A stretch of 64,000 nt of DNA from Nocardioides glacieisoli (GCF_004137245.1 NZ_SDWS01000009.1:120971-184970), one strand, 5' to 3'; positions 36,285 to 44,983 are shown, counted from the stretch's first letter. The notes: generated from the sequence alone by a model not told the origin. Translations and numbers: made by a program.

Positions 36285-39200
36285 ATGACGCTCCACAAGC
36301 TCTCGGCGGGGACGGGGTATGAGTACCTGACCCGGCAGGTCGCCGCGCTCGACTCGACGGAGAAGGGCGCCACTCCCCTGGCCGACTACTACTCGGCGAA
36401 GGGCGAGTCGCCCGGCCACTGGGTGGGCTCCGGGCTCGTCGGCATCGACGGCTTGGATGCCGGCGACGTGGTGACGGCCGAGCAGATGAAACGCCTGTTC
36501 GGCACGGGGTCGCACCCGCTTACGGGCGACCCGCTTGGTGCGGCGTACAAGGTCTACGACAACACCGGCGTCGACGGGTTCAACGCCGAGGTGGCCAGGC
36601 GGGTGCGGGCCACGTGCGAGTCCGAGCCGCCGTACGACCTGCGCGCCAGGGTGCGCAGCGAGCTCGCGCGTGAGCGGTTTGTCGCCGGCCACGGACGCGA
36701 CCCCACGACTGCACGGGAGCTGTCGGATGCGCTGGCTCGCTACTCCCGGGCGCGGCAGACGGCGGTGGCTGGATTTGACCTGACGTTCTCGCCAGTGAAG
36801 TCGGTGTCGGCATTGTGGGCCGTCGCGCCCGTGAAAGTCGCCGACGCGATTGAGCGGGCACACGAGGCGGCAGTGGCCGACGCGCTGGCCTCTATCGAGC
36901 GCGAGGTGCTGTTCACCCGGGAGGGGCGCAACGGTGTCCGGCAGGTCGAGACCCGTGGGCTCATCGGGACGGCGTTCACGCACCGCGACTCGCGGGCGGG
37001 CGACCCCGACCTGCACACCCACGTCGCGGTCGCCAATAAGGTGCAGACGCGCTCGGGCAAGTGGCTCTCGATCTACGGCAAGATCCTGCACGAGCACGTC
37101 GTCGCCGCGTCGGAGACCTATAACACCGCCCTGGAGCGGCGCCTGGTCGAGGCGCTCGGAGTCCATTTCGTCGAGAGTCCCGCGAACGTGCGCGACAAGC
37201 GGCCCGTGCGCGAGATCGAAGGTGTCTCGCCGGGAGTGTGTGATCGGTGGTCGCAGCGGCGGACCGCCATCACGGCACGGCAGAGGGAACTGGCGCGGGA
37301 GTTCCGTACGAGGCACGGCCGCCCACCGACACCGGTCGAGTCGGTGGCGCTGGCACAACAGGCGAACCTCGAGACCCGCGAAGCCAAGCACGAGCCGCGG
37401 TCGTACGCCGAGCAGCGGCAGACCTGGCGGGCAGAGGCCGTCCACGTGCTCGGGTCCGACCGCAATGTCGAGCGAATGGTGGCTACCGTACTTTGCCCGA
37501 TTCCGCGGACGGAGCAGCAGGTCACGACCTCATGGATCCGGGCTGCCGCGGAGCGTGTGATCACCGAGTTGGAGTCGCGCCGAGCAACCTGGCAGGCCTG
37601 GCACGTGCGGGCCGAGGCACAACGCCAGGTGCGTGGCGTCGCCGTGCCTGCTGACCGGGTGGCTGAGGTCGTCGAGTGGATCGTCGACGACGTGGTCGGT
37701 CGCCTGTCGATCAACCTGACGCCGGAACTGGACCCGGTCACCGAGCCGCCGCCGCTGCGTCGCTCCGACGGCACCAGCGTCTTCCGGCACACGGGCAGGG
37801 ATCACTACACGAGCCGTAGTGTGCTGGAGGCCGAGCAGCGCATCGTTGAAGCCGCTGGGCGCCGCGACGGCCTCGCGTGGTCTGCCGACGACGCGGAGTT
37901 GTCAGTGCTCGCCGCGATCCTCGACGGCGTACCGCTCAACCGCGGCCAGCAGGACATGGTGACCGCGCTGGCGACCAGCGGCGCGCGTGTTCAGCTCGCC
38001 CTCGCGCCGGCCGGGTCGGGCAAGACAACGGCGATGCTGGTGCTGGCGAACGTCTGGACCGATGGTGGCCACAATGCAGTCGGGCTCGCGCCGTCCGCGG
38101 CAGCCGCAGCGGCACTCGCCGAGGCGACCGGATTGCCCTGCGAGACGCTGGCCAAGGTCGTCCACGACGTCCGCCACGACGGCGACTCGTCACTCGTGAC
38201 CAGCATCGGCCCCGGCACGCTGGTGGTCATCGACGAGGCCGGCATGGCCGACACGCTCACCCTTGCGGCCGTGATCGAGTACGCCGTCGCGCGGGGGTCG
38301 TCGGTGCGCCTCGTCGGTGACGACCGCCAGCTCGCCGCTATAGGCGCCGGTGGCGTGCTGCGGGACCTCGCCGCCACCCACGGTGCGGTTCGGCTGGACG
38401 AGCTTGTGCGGTTCGCCGATCCGGCCGAGGCCGACGCGTCGCTGGCGCTGCGCGAGGGAGACCAGTCCGCGCTGGGCTTCTACCTAGACAACGATCGGGT
38501 TCACGTCGGCGACGCCGACAGCTCTGTCGATGAGGTCTTCAAGGCCTGGCAGCGCGAGCGCGCCGGCGGTCGGGACTGCCTCATGCTCGCGCCGACGCGT
38601 GAAGTCGTCCGGGAGCTGAACCTGCGAGCCCAGGCCGCCCGCAACCCAGCCCAAGCATCCACGCCGCTCTCGGATGGCTGCGCGGCCCGCGTCGACGACG
38701 TGGTGATCAGCCGCCGCAACGATCGACGGCTCGGCGTCACCTGCACGGACTGGGTCAAGAACGGCGACCGCTGGCAGGTCGAGGCTGTGCGCGCGGACGG
38801 CAGCCTGGCCGTGCGACACCTCGCCTCGCGGCTCCACGCGACGCTGCCCGCGGACTATGTCGCCGCGCACGTCGAGCTCGGCTACGCCTCCACGGTGTAC
38901 ACCGCCCAGGGGATCACCACCGACGTCGTTCACGGCATCGTCACTGGCGCGGAGGACCGGCAGCTGCTCTACACGATGCTCACGCGCGGTCGCGTCGAGA
39001 ACCACGCCCACCTCGTCCTCGGCTCCGCTGAGACACACGCGTTGCCATGCCCGACCGACGACCGTGCGCTGACCGCGACCGAGGTGCTCGAAGGCATCCT
39101 CGCCCGCGACGGTGCCGCCGTCTCCGCCACCACGGCGCAAGCCACGAGCGCTTCGCCGGAGGTCCAGCTGCACGACGCCGTCACGCGGTACGCCGACGCG

Positions 39201-39860
39201 GTCACCCTCGCCGCATCCATGCTGCGTGCTGACCCTGATGACGCCGGACCCGGACCCCTCCCCTGGCTGCCGGGCATCCCCGAGGTTGTGGCCGATCATC
39301 CGAGCTGGGGCCCGTACCTGTCCGCGCGCTCGCGCCGAGCCAGCGCGCTGGCTGGCGAAGTCGCCCGACGTGAGAGGTTGCCGCGCTGGATGACGCGATA
39401 CGACGACGTCCTCACCGCGGACCTGCGCCGTGAGCTCGCAGTATGGCGAGCGGCCAGCGGCGTCCCCGCAGACGGGCGGTCGTTCCTCGGACCGCCACCG
39501 AACGACGACAGCGAGGCGGCGTACCACCGGAACCTCACCAACCGGATCAACGCCCGCTACGGCGACGCTCTCCACGTCTGGCAAAAGCAGATCGTCGAGC
39601 ACGTCGGACATCACGACGAGCAGACCGGCTACTTGGCGAAGTACCTCGACGAGCTCCAGCGCACCGGAGTGAACGCCGAGAGGATCCTCGAGCTCGCCGT
39701 CACCCGTAAACCGCTGCCGGTCGACCACCCCACCGCCGCGCTCGCCTATCGGGTAAGGGACCTCGCCAGCCCCGGAAGAAGGCGCGCCACCCAGGCCCCC
39801 TCGATGGACCCGTTCTCCCGCCCCAGCCAGCAACCGTCCGGCTCAGGGCTGGGGCTGTAG
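36285..39860 (+). CDS. MobF-family relaxase with RecD-like helicase (TraA/TrwC-like)
   Basis: 1191 residues from the ATG at 36285, preceded by GGGAGGTG; the frame continues upstream but that part is shadow of the NERD gene. N-terminal relaxase: catalytic tyrosine region SAGTGYEYLTRQVAALD, FDLTFSPVKSVSALWA, and the HUH metal site HRDSRAGDPDLHTHVAV (residues 233-249). Helicase: Walker A APAGSGKTTAM near 575, Walker B VVIDEAGM near 650, VGDDRQLAAIGAGG, and VYTAQGITTDVVHGI near 872. It nicks the origin of transfer and unwinds the strand to be mobilised. No translocase or secretion genes accompany it, which limits the element to mobilisation by a helper. Confidence 0.92.
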   Translation: MTLHKLSAGTGYEYLTRQVAALDSTEKGATPLADYYSAKGESPGHWVGSGLVGIDGLDAGDVVTAEQMKRLFGTGSHPLTGDPLGAAYKVYDNTGVDGFNAEVARRVRATCESEPPYDLRARVRSELARERFVAGHGRDPTTARELSDALARYSRARQTAVAGFDLTFSPVKSVSALWAVAPVKVADAIERAHEAAVADALASIEREVLFTREGRNGVRQVETRGLIGTAFTHRDSRAGDPDLHTHVAVANKVQTRSGKWLSIYGKILHEHVVAASETYNTALERRLVEALGVHFVESPANVRDKRPVREIEGVSPGVCDRWSQRRTAITARQRELAREFRTRHGRPPTPVESVALAQQANLETREAKHEPRSYAEQRQTWRAEAVHVLGSDRNVERMVATVLCPIPRTEQQVTTSWIRAAAERVITELESRRATWQAWHVRAEAQRQVRGVAVPADRVAEVVEWIVDDVVGRLSINLTPELDPVTEPPPLRRSDGTSVFRHTGRDHYTSRSVLEAEQRIVEAAGRRDGLAWSADDAELSVLAAILDGVPLNRGQQDMVTALATSGARVQLALAPAGSGKTTAMLVLANVWTDGGHNAVGLAPSAAAAAALAEATGLPCETLAKVVHDVRHDGDSSLVTSIGPGTLVVIDEAGMADTLTLAAVIEYAVARGSSVRLVGDDRQLAAIGAGGVLRDLAATHGAVRLDELVRFADPAEADASLALREGDQSALGFYLDNDRVHVGDADSSVDEVFKAWQRERAGGRDCLMLAPTREVVRELNLRAQAARNPAQASTPLSDGCAARVDDVVISRRNDRRLGVTCTDWVKNGDRWQVEAVRADGSLAVRHLASRLHATLPADYVAAHVELGYASTVYTAQGITTDVVHGIVTGAEDRQLLYTMLTRGRVENHAHLVLGSAETHALPCPTDDRALTATEVLEGILARDGAAVSATTAQATSASPEVQLHDAVTRYADAVTLAASMLRADPDDAGPGPLPWLPGIPEVVADHPSWGPYLSARSRRASALAGEVARRERLPRWMTRYDDVLTADLRRELAVWRAASGVPADGRSFLGPPPNDDSEAAYHRNLTNRINARYGDALHVWQKQIVEHVGHHDEQTGYLAKYLDELQRTGVNAERILELAVTRKPLPVDHPTAALAYRVRDLASPGRRRATQAPSMDPFSRPSQQPSGSGLGL

Positions 39861-39898
39861 ATCGGCGGAAGCCTCAGCGCGGCAGATACGATGAAGAC

Positions 39899-40228
39899 AT
39901 GTCCAAGACCGCAGCGCCTGCCCGAAAGCCGCTGAGCGGCCCCACGGGCCGGCGTGTGGCCGCCTGTCGTGCTGAGTTGCTCGAGGTGCTGCGCCGTCAC
40001 GGCGTCACGAACCCTGAGATCTTCGGCAGCGCCGCACGCGGCGACGATCGCGAGGGCAGCGACGTCGACCTCCTTGTCGACTTTCCTCCGGGAACCAGCA
40101 TCATCGACATCATCGGCATCCAGCACGAGCTGGAGGATCTCCTTGGCGTGCCGGTCGACCTGGTCCCCCGTAGCGGGCTGAAGGAGCGCGTGCGCTCCCG
40201 GGCAGCGAAGGACCTGCTTCCACTGTGA
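39899..40228 (+). CDS. mntA: MntA-like minimal nucleotidyltransferase (antitoxin)
   Basis: 109 residues. The motif G-S-x10-D-x-D is read as GSAARGDDREGSDVD near residue 42. In MntA-HepT pairs the nucleotidyltransferase adds AMP units to HepT near its catalytic motif and so neutralises it. Its stop overlaps the GTG start of the HEPN gene, so the two are translationally coupled. Antitoxin assignment follows from the pair; the symbol is by family. Confidence 0.85.
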   Translation: MSKTAAPARKPLSGPTGRRVAACRAELLEVLRRHGVTNPEIFGSAARGDDREGSDVDLLVDFPPGTSIIDIIGIQHELEDLLGVPVDLVPRSGLKERVRSRAAKDLLPL

Positions 40229-40572
40229 GCCGGTCCGACGCCGACGCCCTCGACGACATCGCGGCAGCAATCACTTCGATCCGTTCACACCTGAAGCACG
40301 GACCGATCAGCTTGGAGCTCGTGATGGACGCCGTGGCCATGCGGCTCCTCGAGATCGGTGAAGCGGTGAAAGCGCTCAGCACCGAGACAACCGATACCGA
40401 GCCGGAGATCAGGTGGCGCGAGATCGCCGGCATGCGGGACTTCCTTGCCCATCACTACTTCGCAACCAACCCCGAGATTGTCCAAGCCGTGATCGACCAG
40501 GACCTGCAGCCCCTCGCCGAGGCGGTAGACCGCATGCAGGCACGACTGCCGCGTCACGAACCCGACGCGTAG
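40225..40572 (+). CDS. hepT: HepT-like HEPN ribonuclease (toxin)
   Basis: 115 residues, a helical HEPN protein with the RNase motif R-x4-H-x-Y as RDFLAHHYF near residue 72, and a preceding AVAMRLLEIGEAVKAL helix typical of HepT (DUF86). HEPN RNases of this class cleave tRNA or other RNA. It partners the MntA-like protein just upstream. The catalytic Arg, His and Tyr are intact, so the toxin should be active when not modified. Confidence 0.85.
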   Translation: MSRSDADALDDIAAAITSIRSHLKHGPISLELVMDAVAMRLLEIGEAVKALSTETTDTEPEIRWREIAGMRDFLAHHYFATNPEIVQAVIDQDLQPLAEAVDRMQARLPRHEPDA

Positions 40573-40605
40573 TACCAGATCCACGGAAGCGCCTTTCGGT
40601 CTTGG

Positions 40606-41391
40606 TCACATCGCCAGCCCATCGCGACGGGCGACTTCCCTCAGCCTGTCGAGCGCATCGGCAGCGTGACGGCGGATCGTCCGGGCAGCGAGCGCGTGAT
40701 CCTCACTAACCAGCTGGACGACCGACGGTGTGGTCAGCCCCGCCCTGCCACGCCTGAGGGGTGCATCCGCCAGGTTGGCCGCGAGAGCCAGATCCAGGAG
40801 CAAGCCGCGGTCCTGGTCGGACAGCGCTCCTGAGTCGAGCGCCCGTCGCAGAAGGTCGAGGAGCTGTACCTGCGGCTCCTCTGCGTCCGGCTTCTCGGCT
40901 GGGATCGTCTCGTCGTACCGCTCGATGAGGACCGAGCTCGCCCAAGCTGGATCGCGACGCTTGGCCAGCTCGCCCAAGCCGAGCTCGGCAAGGGACTCGC
41001 GCTCAACCAGCCTGAGGATCGTCGTCGCGACGTACGTGTCGTCGGCCGGGTCGTGATCGCAGATCTGGATCCACAGCTGGCCGGCGACGACCTCGTCGAT
41101 CGCGTCGGTGAGCCGGCGCAGTCGACCGGCGACCAGGGAGGCGCCTGGCACCAACAGCCAGGCAAGTGCGACGTAGGCGCGCGGATCGCGGTCGGCCAGA
41201 CGACGAAGCGCCGCGAGTACCCCGTCACGCTCGGCAGGGGTCGCGTGCCTCATCCACCGGGGCAGCGCCCCGATGTCATTCACGACGTCGAGCGCCGGCT
41301 CGACGTCCTGCCACCGAGGCCACTCGGCGCGCACTTCCTGCATGTTCGGGGCGTCGAGGCGATCGACACCCAAGCACTTCGCAACGCTCAT
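40606..41391 (-). CDS. Hypothetical protein with a possible C-terminal helix-turn-helix
   Basis: 261 residues from the ATG at 41391 (MSVAKCLGVDRL), chosen because AGGAAGGAG lies just upstream; the frame extends 60 codons further but without such support. Composition is helical and Leu/Arg/Asp-rich. The C-terminal segment TRTIRRHAADALDRLREVARR-like (true text AARTIRRHAADALDRLREVA) looks like the recognition helix of a sigma-70 region 4 or LuxR-type protein. No family is recognised with certainty. Divergent from the XRE regulator at 41492 with a 100-base shared promoter region, which hints at a regulatory pair. Confidence 0.6.
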   Translation of the reverse strand: MSVAKCLGVDRLDAPNMQEVRAEWPRWQDVEPALDVVNDIGALPRWMRHATPAERDGVLAALRRLADRDPRAYVALAWLLVPGASLVAGRLRRLTDAIDEVVAGQLWIQICDHDPADDTYVATTILRLVERESLAELGLGELAKRRDPAWASSVLIERYDETIPAEKPDAEEPQVQLLDLLRRALDSGALSDQDRGLLLDLALAANLADAPLRRGRAGLTTPSVVQLVSEDHALAARTIRRHAADALDRLREVARRDGLAM

Positions 41392-41491
41392 CACGCTGCT
41401 CCTTCCTGTCGGCCCAGAGGTGAGCGACAGGTAGGTGTGCGAGCCGATCCGGCAAACCGGCGAGATACGTCTGATCGGATATCCTCGACAA

Positions 41492-42127
41492 GTGGAGCGA
41501 CCAACGATCATCGAGATCGCGCGCAAGGCCCGCGGACTGACGCAAACCCAACTGGCGAAGGCAGGCGGCACCTCGCAGGCAACCGTGTCGGCGTACGAGC
41601 GCCGCGAGAAGTCGCCCTCCCTCGGGGTCGTCGAGCGGCTCGTCGGCGAAGCCGGCTACACCCTGCGGCTCGACCACACGGTCGACTTCAGGCAGGTCAC
41701 GTTCAACGGACGCGACATTCATTGGGTTCCTGACCAGCTCTGGCGAGTCGAACCTCGGCTGTGCTTCAGCAAGGTCACGTTCCCCGACGGCGTAGCTCAT
41801 CGGGAAACCGGCGAGTGGCAGCAGCGCCACTTCGACCTGGCCGACCGCGACGACCGTCGGCGCGTCTACCGCTACTTGCTCGTCGTCGGCATTCCCGTCT
41901 GGATCTGGCGCTGGGTGGACGGGCCTCTGCTCGTCGACCTGTGGGACGAGCTCGACCTTCCCTCGCTACTTCGCGCCGAGTGGAAGCCCCTCATCGACCA
42001 CGCCAGGTTCGGGCCGCCGGAAGACGCGATCCACGTCGGCTTCGACCACATTCAAGAACTGAAGCGCGAGGAGCTGCAGGAGCGCATCGCCGCCCTCGGG
42101 GCGAAGGCAAGTCCCGGCAGGGATTGA
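41492..42127 (+). CDS. XRE-family transcriptional regulator
   Basis: 211 residues from a GTG at 41492. The N-terminal helix-turn-helix IEIARKARGLTQTQLAKAGG, TSQATVSAYERREKSPS is a standard cro/C1 fold. The C-terminal part (QQRHFDLADRDDRRRVYRYL, WRWVDGPLLVDLWDELDLP) resembles the extension found in regulators that sit beside AbiEii-type nucleotidyltransferase toxins in actinobacteria, but no such toxin gene follows here. It may have lost its partner or act on the divergent gene. Moderate certainty for the DNA-binding role, low for the partner. Confidence 0.78.
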   Translation: MERPTIIEIARKARGLTQTQLAKAGGTSQATVSAYERREKSPSLGVVERLVGEAGYTLRLDHTVDFRQVTFNGRDIHWVPDQLWRVEPRLCFSKVTFPDGVAHRETGEWQQRHFDLADRDDRRRVYRYLLVVGIPVWIWRWVDGPLLVDLWDELDLPSLLRAEWKPLIDHARFGPPEDAIHVGFDHIQELKREELQERIAALGAKASPGRD

Positions 42128-42258
42128 CCGGTGCTGTCGGATGATCCGGCTCGCAGAAGACTGCCCGGACAACCGTCGGTGTTCGCCACATCTCGCCCAG
42201 TACTCCCCTGACGAGACTCTCCCAGATCAGCGACGTCGGCAACGGCGGTCAGACCGCG

Positions 42259-42546
42259 TTACCAGCGCCGCCGCTGACGGGACATCCAGTAGATGTGGTC
42301 CAATTTCTCGCGATCGAGATCGGCCGGCGGGAGTTCGCCGCGCTCCCGAAACTGCCACATCACCGCGCGCGCTGCGGCGATGGTCAGGCCCTGGTCGAGC
42401 AGCTCCTTGAACGCGTCGAACGATGCCCTCGTGACTCGATAGTGCGCCTGGCCCGGCGCGTAGAAGACTCGTTCAAGGCACCAGCAAATCTCGTTCGCTT
42501 TCCAGCTCGGCACGTCGAGTTCCAAGGCGACGCGCTTCGCGGACAC
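42259..42546 (-). CDS. Small helical protein of unknown function
   Basis: 95 residues from a GTG at 42546. The first part, SAKRVALELDVPSWKANEICWCLERVFY, is consistent with an HTH of the MerR/HTH_17 type, then a helical region (SFDAFKELLDQGLTIAAARAVMW) and a basic C-terminus (YWMSRQRRRW). No upstream ATG exists in this frame, and the protein may be truncated at its N-terminus. It lies between the XRE regulator and the IS110 element. Function unknown. Confidence 0.45.
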   Translation of the reverse strand: MSAKRVALELDVPSWKANEICWCLERVFYAPGQAHYRVTRASFDAFKELLDQGLTIAAARAVMWQFRERGELPPADLDREKLDHIYWMSRQRRRW

Positions 42547-42860
42547 AAGCAGCTTCGGCTGATATGTAGTCCCCGTCTGTCAAGAGGGCAGGGTGAGGCG
42601 CCGCCAACACTGGTTGTGTTGGCGGCGCCTCTCTTGGCGTGGTGGCGTCTTCGGGCCTGTCGCAGCGTGTCGTTGTCGACGCGCGGTCAATGCTGATATT
42701 CGCGGGTTGTTTACCGCAGGACGGCGTGCGGCAGGAGTGGTCCGCTTCTCTGAGGTCGAGCGTCACGAGGTCTGCTCGTGGCTCACAGCCGAATCGCGGA
42801 CAGTCTTCCTCGCGCTGCTCGTCAGGTCGTTGTACGGGCCAGCCAAGTTCTGTGGGGTGG
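42547..42860. other. Gene-free stretch downstream of the IS110 transposase
   Basis: 314 bases with no convincing gene. It contains the hairpin at 42595-42631. Being the 3' flank of an IS110-family gene, it must contain the element's right end; I could not place the boundary because no terminal inverted repeats are evident. Confidence 0.5.
42595..42631. terminator. Perfect 16-base hairpin next to the IS110 element
   Basis: GAGGCGCCGCCAACAC (42595-42610) and its exact complement (42616-42631) around a five-base loop TGGTT. No T-run on either side. Probably a terminator, possibly bidirectional between the small gene and the IS; it could also be part of the IS end. Confidence 0.5.
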
Positions 42861-43940
42861 CTACTCCAGCATGGCCAGGGACCAGCACCAGCCGGCCAGC
42901 TCACGGGCTATCGCGGTGTTCGCCACGGTGTGCTTCTTGTGGCGGCGGATGTAGCCGGCCCAGCGCTGGTTGAGGCGGGTGTTGCCTTCGTGCGCGCGTA
43001 CCCGGGCGGCCTCGGGTGCTTGTTCCCAGCGGGCGCGCAGGACCGGGCCGACGGTGTAGCGGGGCTTGTGGTGCCAGGCTGCCTCGATCAATAGCCGTCG
43101 GGCGTGGCTGTTACCGGTCTTGGTGATCGAGCCCTGCCGACGCGACTGGCCGCTGGAGTGCTCGGACGGGACGAGCCCGAGGTAGGCGCCGATGCTGGAG
43201 CCGTTGAACCGTTGCCAGTCGCCGATCTCGACCGCGAGTGCGAACCCGGTCAAGGTCGAGATGCCACGCAGGCAGCACAGGCGGCGGGTCACGTCGGTGA
43301 ACTCGCTGTCTGCGGCGAGCTGGTTGATCAGCTCGTCGAGCCGGGCGCGGCGTGCGACCGCGAACTCGATGGCTTCCAGGTCGGCTTCGTAGGCGCAGCG
43401 GGTGCCGAGCTCGTCGAACCGGATCCGGTGCAACCATGCGTGGTGCTGCTTGGACCAGGCCTTGCCGCCGTAGTAGACGTGGCCGTGACGCAGCAGCAGC
43501 TTCGATACTCGGTGCCGGGCCCGCATCAGATCGCCGCGGACGTCTTCACGGGACCGGACCAGATCCCGCGCGGCTTCCTGGGTGATCGAGGGCACGCGGA
43601 CACTGGTGATGTCGTCGTTGCGCAACAACTTGGCCAGCTGCAGGGCATCGCGCGCGTCGGTCTTGACGCGCTCGCCAGCCGGGCGAGCCAGTTTCGACGG
43701 CGCCGCGACCTCACACCTGATCCCGGCCGCCGCCATCGCTCGGGCGAGTCCGAAGCCGGTCGGGCCGGCCTCGTAGGCAACAGCGACCGGGCCGGGTAAC
43801 CGAGCCACCCAGTCCAAGACGATCTCGTTCGCCGGGACCAGCCGCTCCTTGAAGAGCTCGCCGGTCGTGGTGTCGATCGCCGTCGCGACGACCGACCTTG
43901 CGTGCACATCGAGTCCAACACTCGTACGCTCAATGAACAC
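42861..43940 (-). CDS. IS110-family transposase (DEDD recombinase)
   Basis: 359 residues, full length for the family. N-terminal RuvC-like DEDD domain starts VGLDVHARSVVATAID (first Asp), with VAVAYEAGPTG (Glu) and KTDARDALQLAKLL (Asp-x-x-Asp). The C-terminal Transposase_20 domain reads LRGISTLTGFALAVEIGDWQRF and GLVPSEHSSGQSRRQGSITKTGN, holding the catalytic Ser region. IS110 enzymes use a structured bridge RNA for target and donor choice. GTG start, directly abutting the structured leader at 43940-44021. Apparently intact. Confidence 0.92.
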   Translation of the reverse strand: MFIERTSVGLDVHARSVVATAIDTTTGELFKERLVPANEIVLDWVARLPGPVAVAYEAGPTGFGLARAMAAAGIRCEVAAPSKLARPAGERVKTDARDALQLAKLLRNDDITSVRVPSITQEAARDLVRSREDVRGDLMRARHRVSKLLLRHGHVYYGGKAWSKQHHAWLHRIRFDELGTRCAYEADLEAIEFAVARRARLDELINQLAADSEFTDVTRRLCCLRGISTLTGFALAVEIGDWQRFNGSSIGAYLGLVPSEHSSGQSRRQGSITKTGNSHARRLLIEAAWHHKPRYTVGPVLRARWEQAPEAARVRAHEGNTRLNQRWAGYIRRHKKHTVANTAIARELAGWCWSLAMLE

Positions 43941-44021
43941 CGGGGCCTCCTATGCCTGTGGATAGGTCGAGCAGGCCGCTCCTGCCCGATAACCCACGTA
44001 CATGCATGTGAGAGGCCCCGG
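43940..44021 (-). ncRNA. Candidate bridge RNA fold in the leader of the IS110 transposase
   Basis: On the minus strand, directly before the GTG start, a 10-base perfect stem (CCGGGGCCTC at 43940-43949 read on plus, complement at 44012-44021) encloses two unpaired stretches and a second stem (GCAGG/CCTGC with a TCGAG/TCGGG continuation). A long stem interrupted by an internal loop is what a guide loop of an IS110 bridge RNA looks like. Guide bases cannot be assigned without the donor and target flanks. Function is inference. Confidence 0.4.
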
Positions 44022-44093
44022 CCCGCAACCCCCTCAACGCGAGGCGGTCACGTCATACCGTCTGATCGGGCGGCTCCCAGTGCTCCGGCCGCA

Positions 44094-44720
44094 TCATCGC
44101 CACCACGAGGTGCGAGCTGACTCCCGTGGCATCGAGTTCACCCAGGCCAGGAGCGAGCCGTAGACAATCCGGTAGTTCTTGCCGCCCGCACAAATAAACA
44201 CCCGATCGAGATCGCCCAACGACACGGCCTGACGGATGGCGTGCTCCGGAAGGCTCAACATCCAGGCCGCTTCCTTCACCGTCACGAGCACCTTCTCGTC
44301 GTACGGGTCCGTTCGCGACGCAGTGAACAAGGCGTCCCCAACAGGGCGCCCGCCGCTGCGACGCTTGCCCGCCGGCGAATCCACCGTGAGGTCAACCGCG
44401 GGCTCCGCCCGCTGCTTGGCCTTGGGTCGGCCTGCGACCTTTGCAGCTGCCGCGGGCTCGGCAACGTCGGCCCGTTCCTGCCCTGGCGCGGGCTCCGGCC
44501 CGAAATGTCCGGGCGGATACTCCCCGTGGACTACGTAATGGCGGCCCGCCTCGGTCAACTCCGCGTGCCACCGCGGGCCACGTCCCTTGATCTTCACCAG
44601 CCGTCGGTTCGACAGCGCCCGCGCGGTCAGCCGCTGCGGGTTCGTGGCCGCTCCGTCAGCTTGACCGTCCGCAAGCCAGCGCAGCACCGCGTGTTGAGTT
44701 TCGTTTAGCCGTGGATTCAC
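44094..44720 (-). CDS. HTH protein with excisionase-like C-terminal domain near attR
   Basis: 208 residues from GTG 44720 (an upstream GTG at 44768 would add 16). N-terminal winged-helix-like segment (NETQHAVLRWLADG ... WHAELTEAGRHYVV), an Ala/Pro/Lys-rich linker, then an HTH_17-like C-terminal domain (VTVKEAAWMLSLPEHAIRQAVSLGDLDR ... YRIVYGSLLAWVNSM, written here in two parts). This is the second excisionase-type DNA-binding domain in the element, and it sits about 200 bases inside the right arm site, so it may be a directionality or copy-control factor. The final residues after NSMPRES may be altered by the neighbouring IS. Confidence 0.6.
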   Translation of the reverse strand: MNPRLNETQHAVLRWLADGQADGAATNPQRLTARALSNRRLVKIKGRGPRWHAELTEAGRHYVVHGEYPPGHFGPEPAPGQERADVAEPAAAAKVAGRPKAKQRAEPAVDLTVDSPAGKRRSGGRPVGDALFTASRTDPYDEKVLVTVKEAAWMLSLPEHAIRQAVSLGDLDRVFICAGGKNYRIVYGSLLAWVNSMPRESARTSWWR

Positions 44721-44912
44721 GGCAACTGAGCGTAGGGGTCGCACACGAACGGCATGGCCGCGGATCACACGAGGCCGTGCGAATCGTCGGACCCAACGTC
44801 CACTGGGACAATCGGTCGTGGCGCTCCATGCTCGGCGTCACCGGGACCCATCCGTTCAGCCCCAACAGGCCCCTCGGGATGCGGCTCGTCGCATGACCAG
44901 AGGCTGTGTGAG

Positions 44913-44937
44913 ATTCCGCAGGGATTCCGCAGGAGAT
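44913..44937 (+). repeat. Tandem arm-type site, right end
   Basis: Same 25 bases as 20190-20214, same orientation, starting ATTCCGCAGGG ATTCCGCAGGA. It lies 109 bases left of the attR core. In the excised circle the two copies would flank the core on both sides, as P and P' arms do in phage-type integration. Confidence 0.75.
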
Positions 44938-44983
44938 CCGTTCAGGGCCGAAAACGGTCGCGACGGTCCAATAAGCCAGAACT

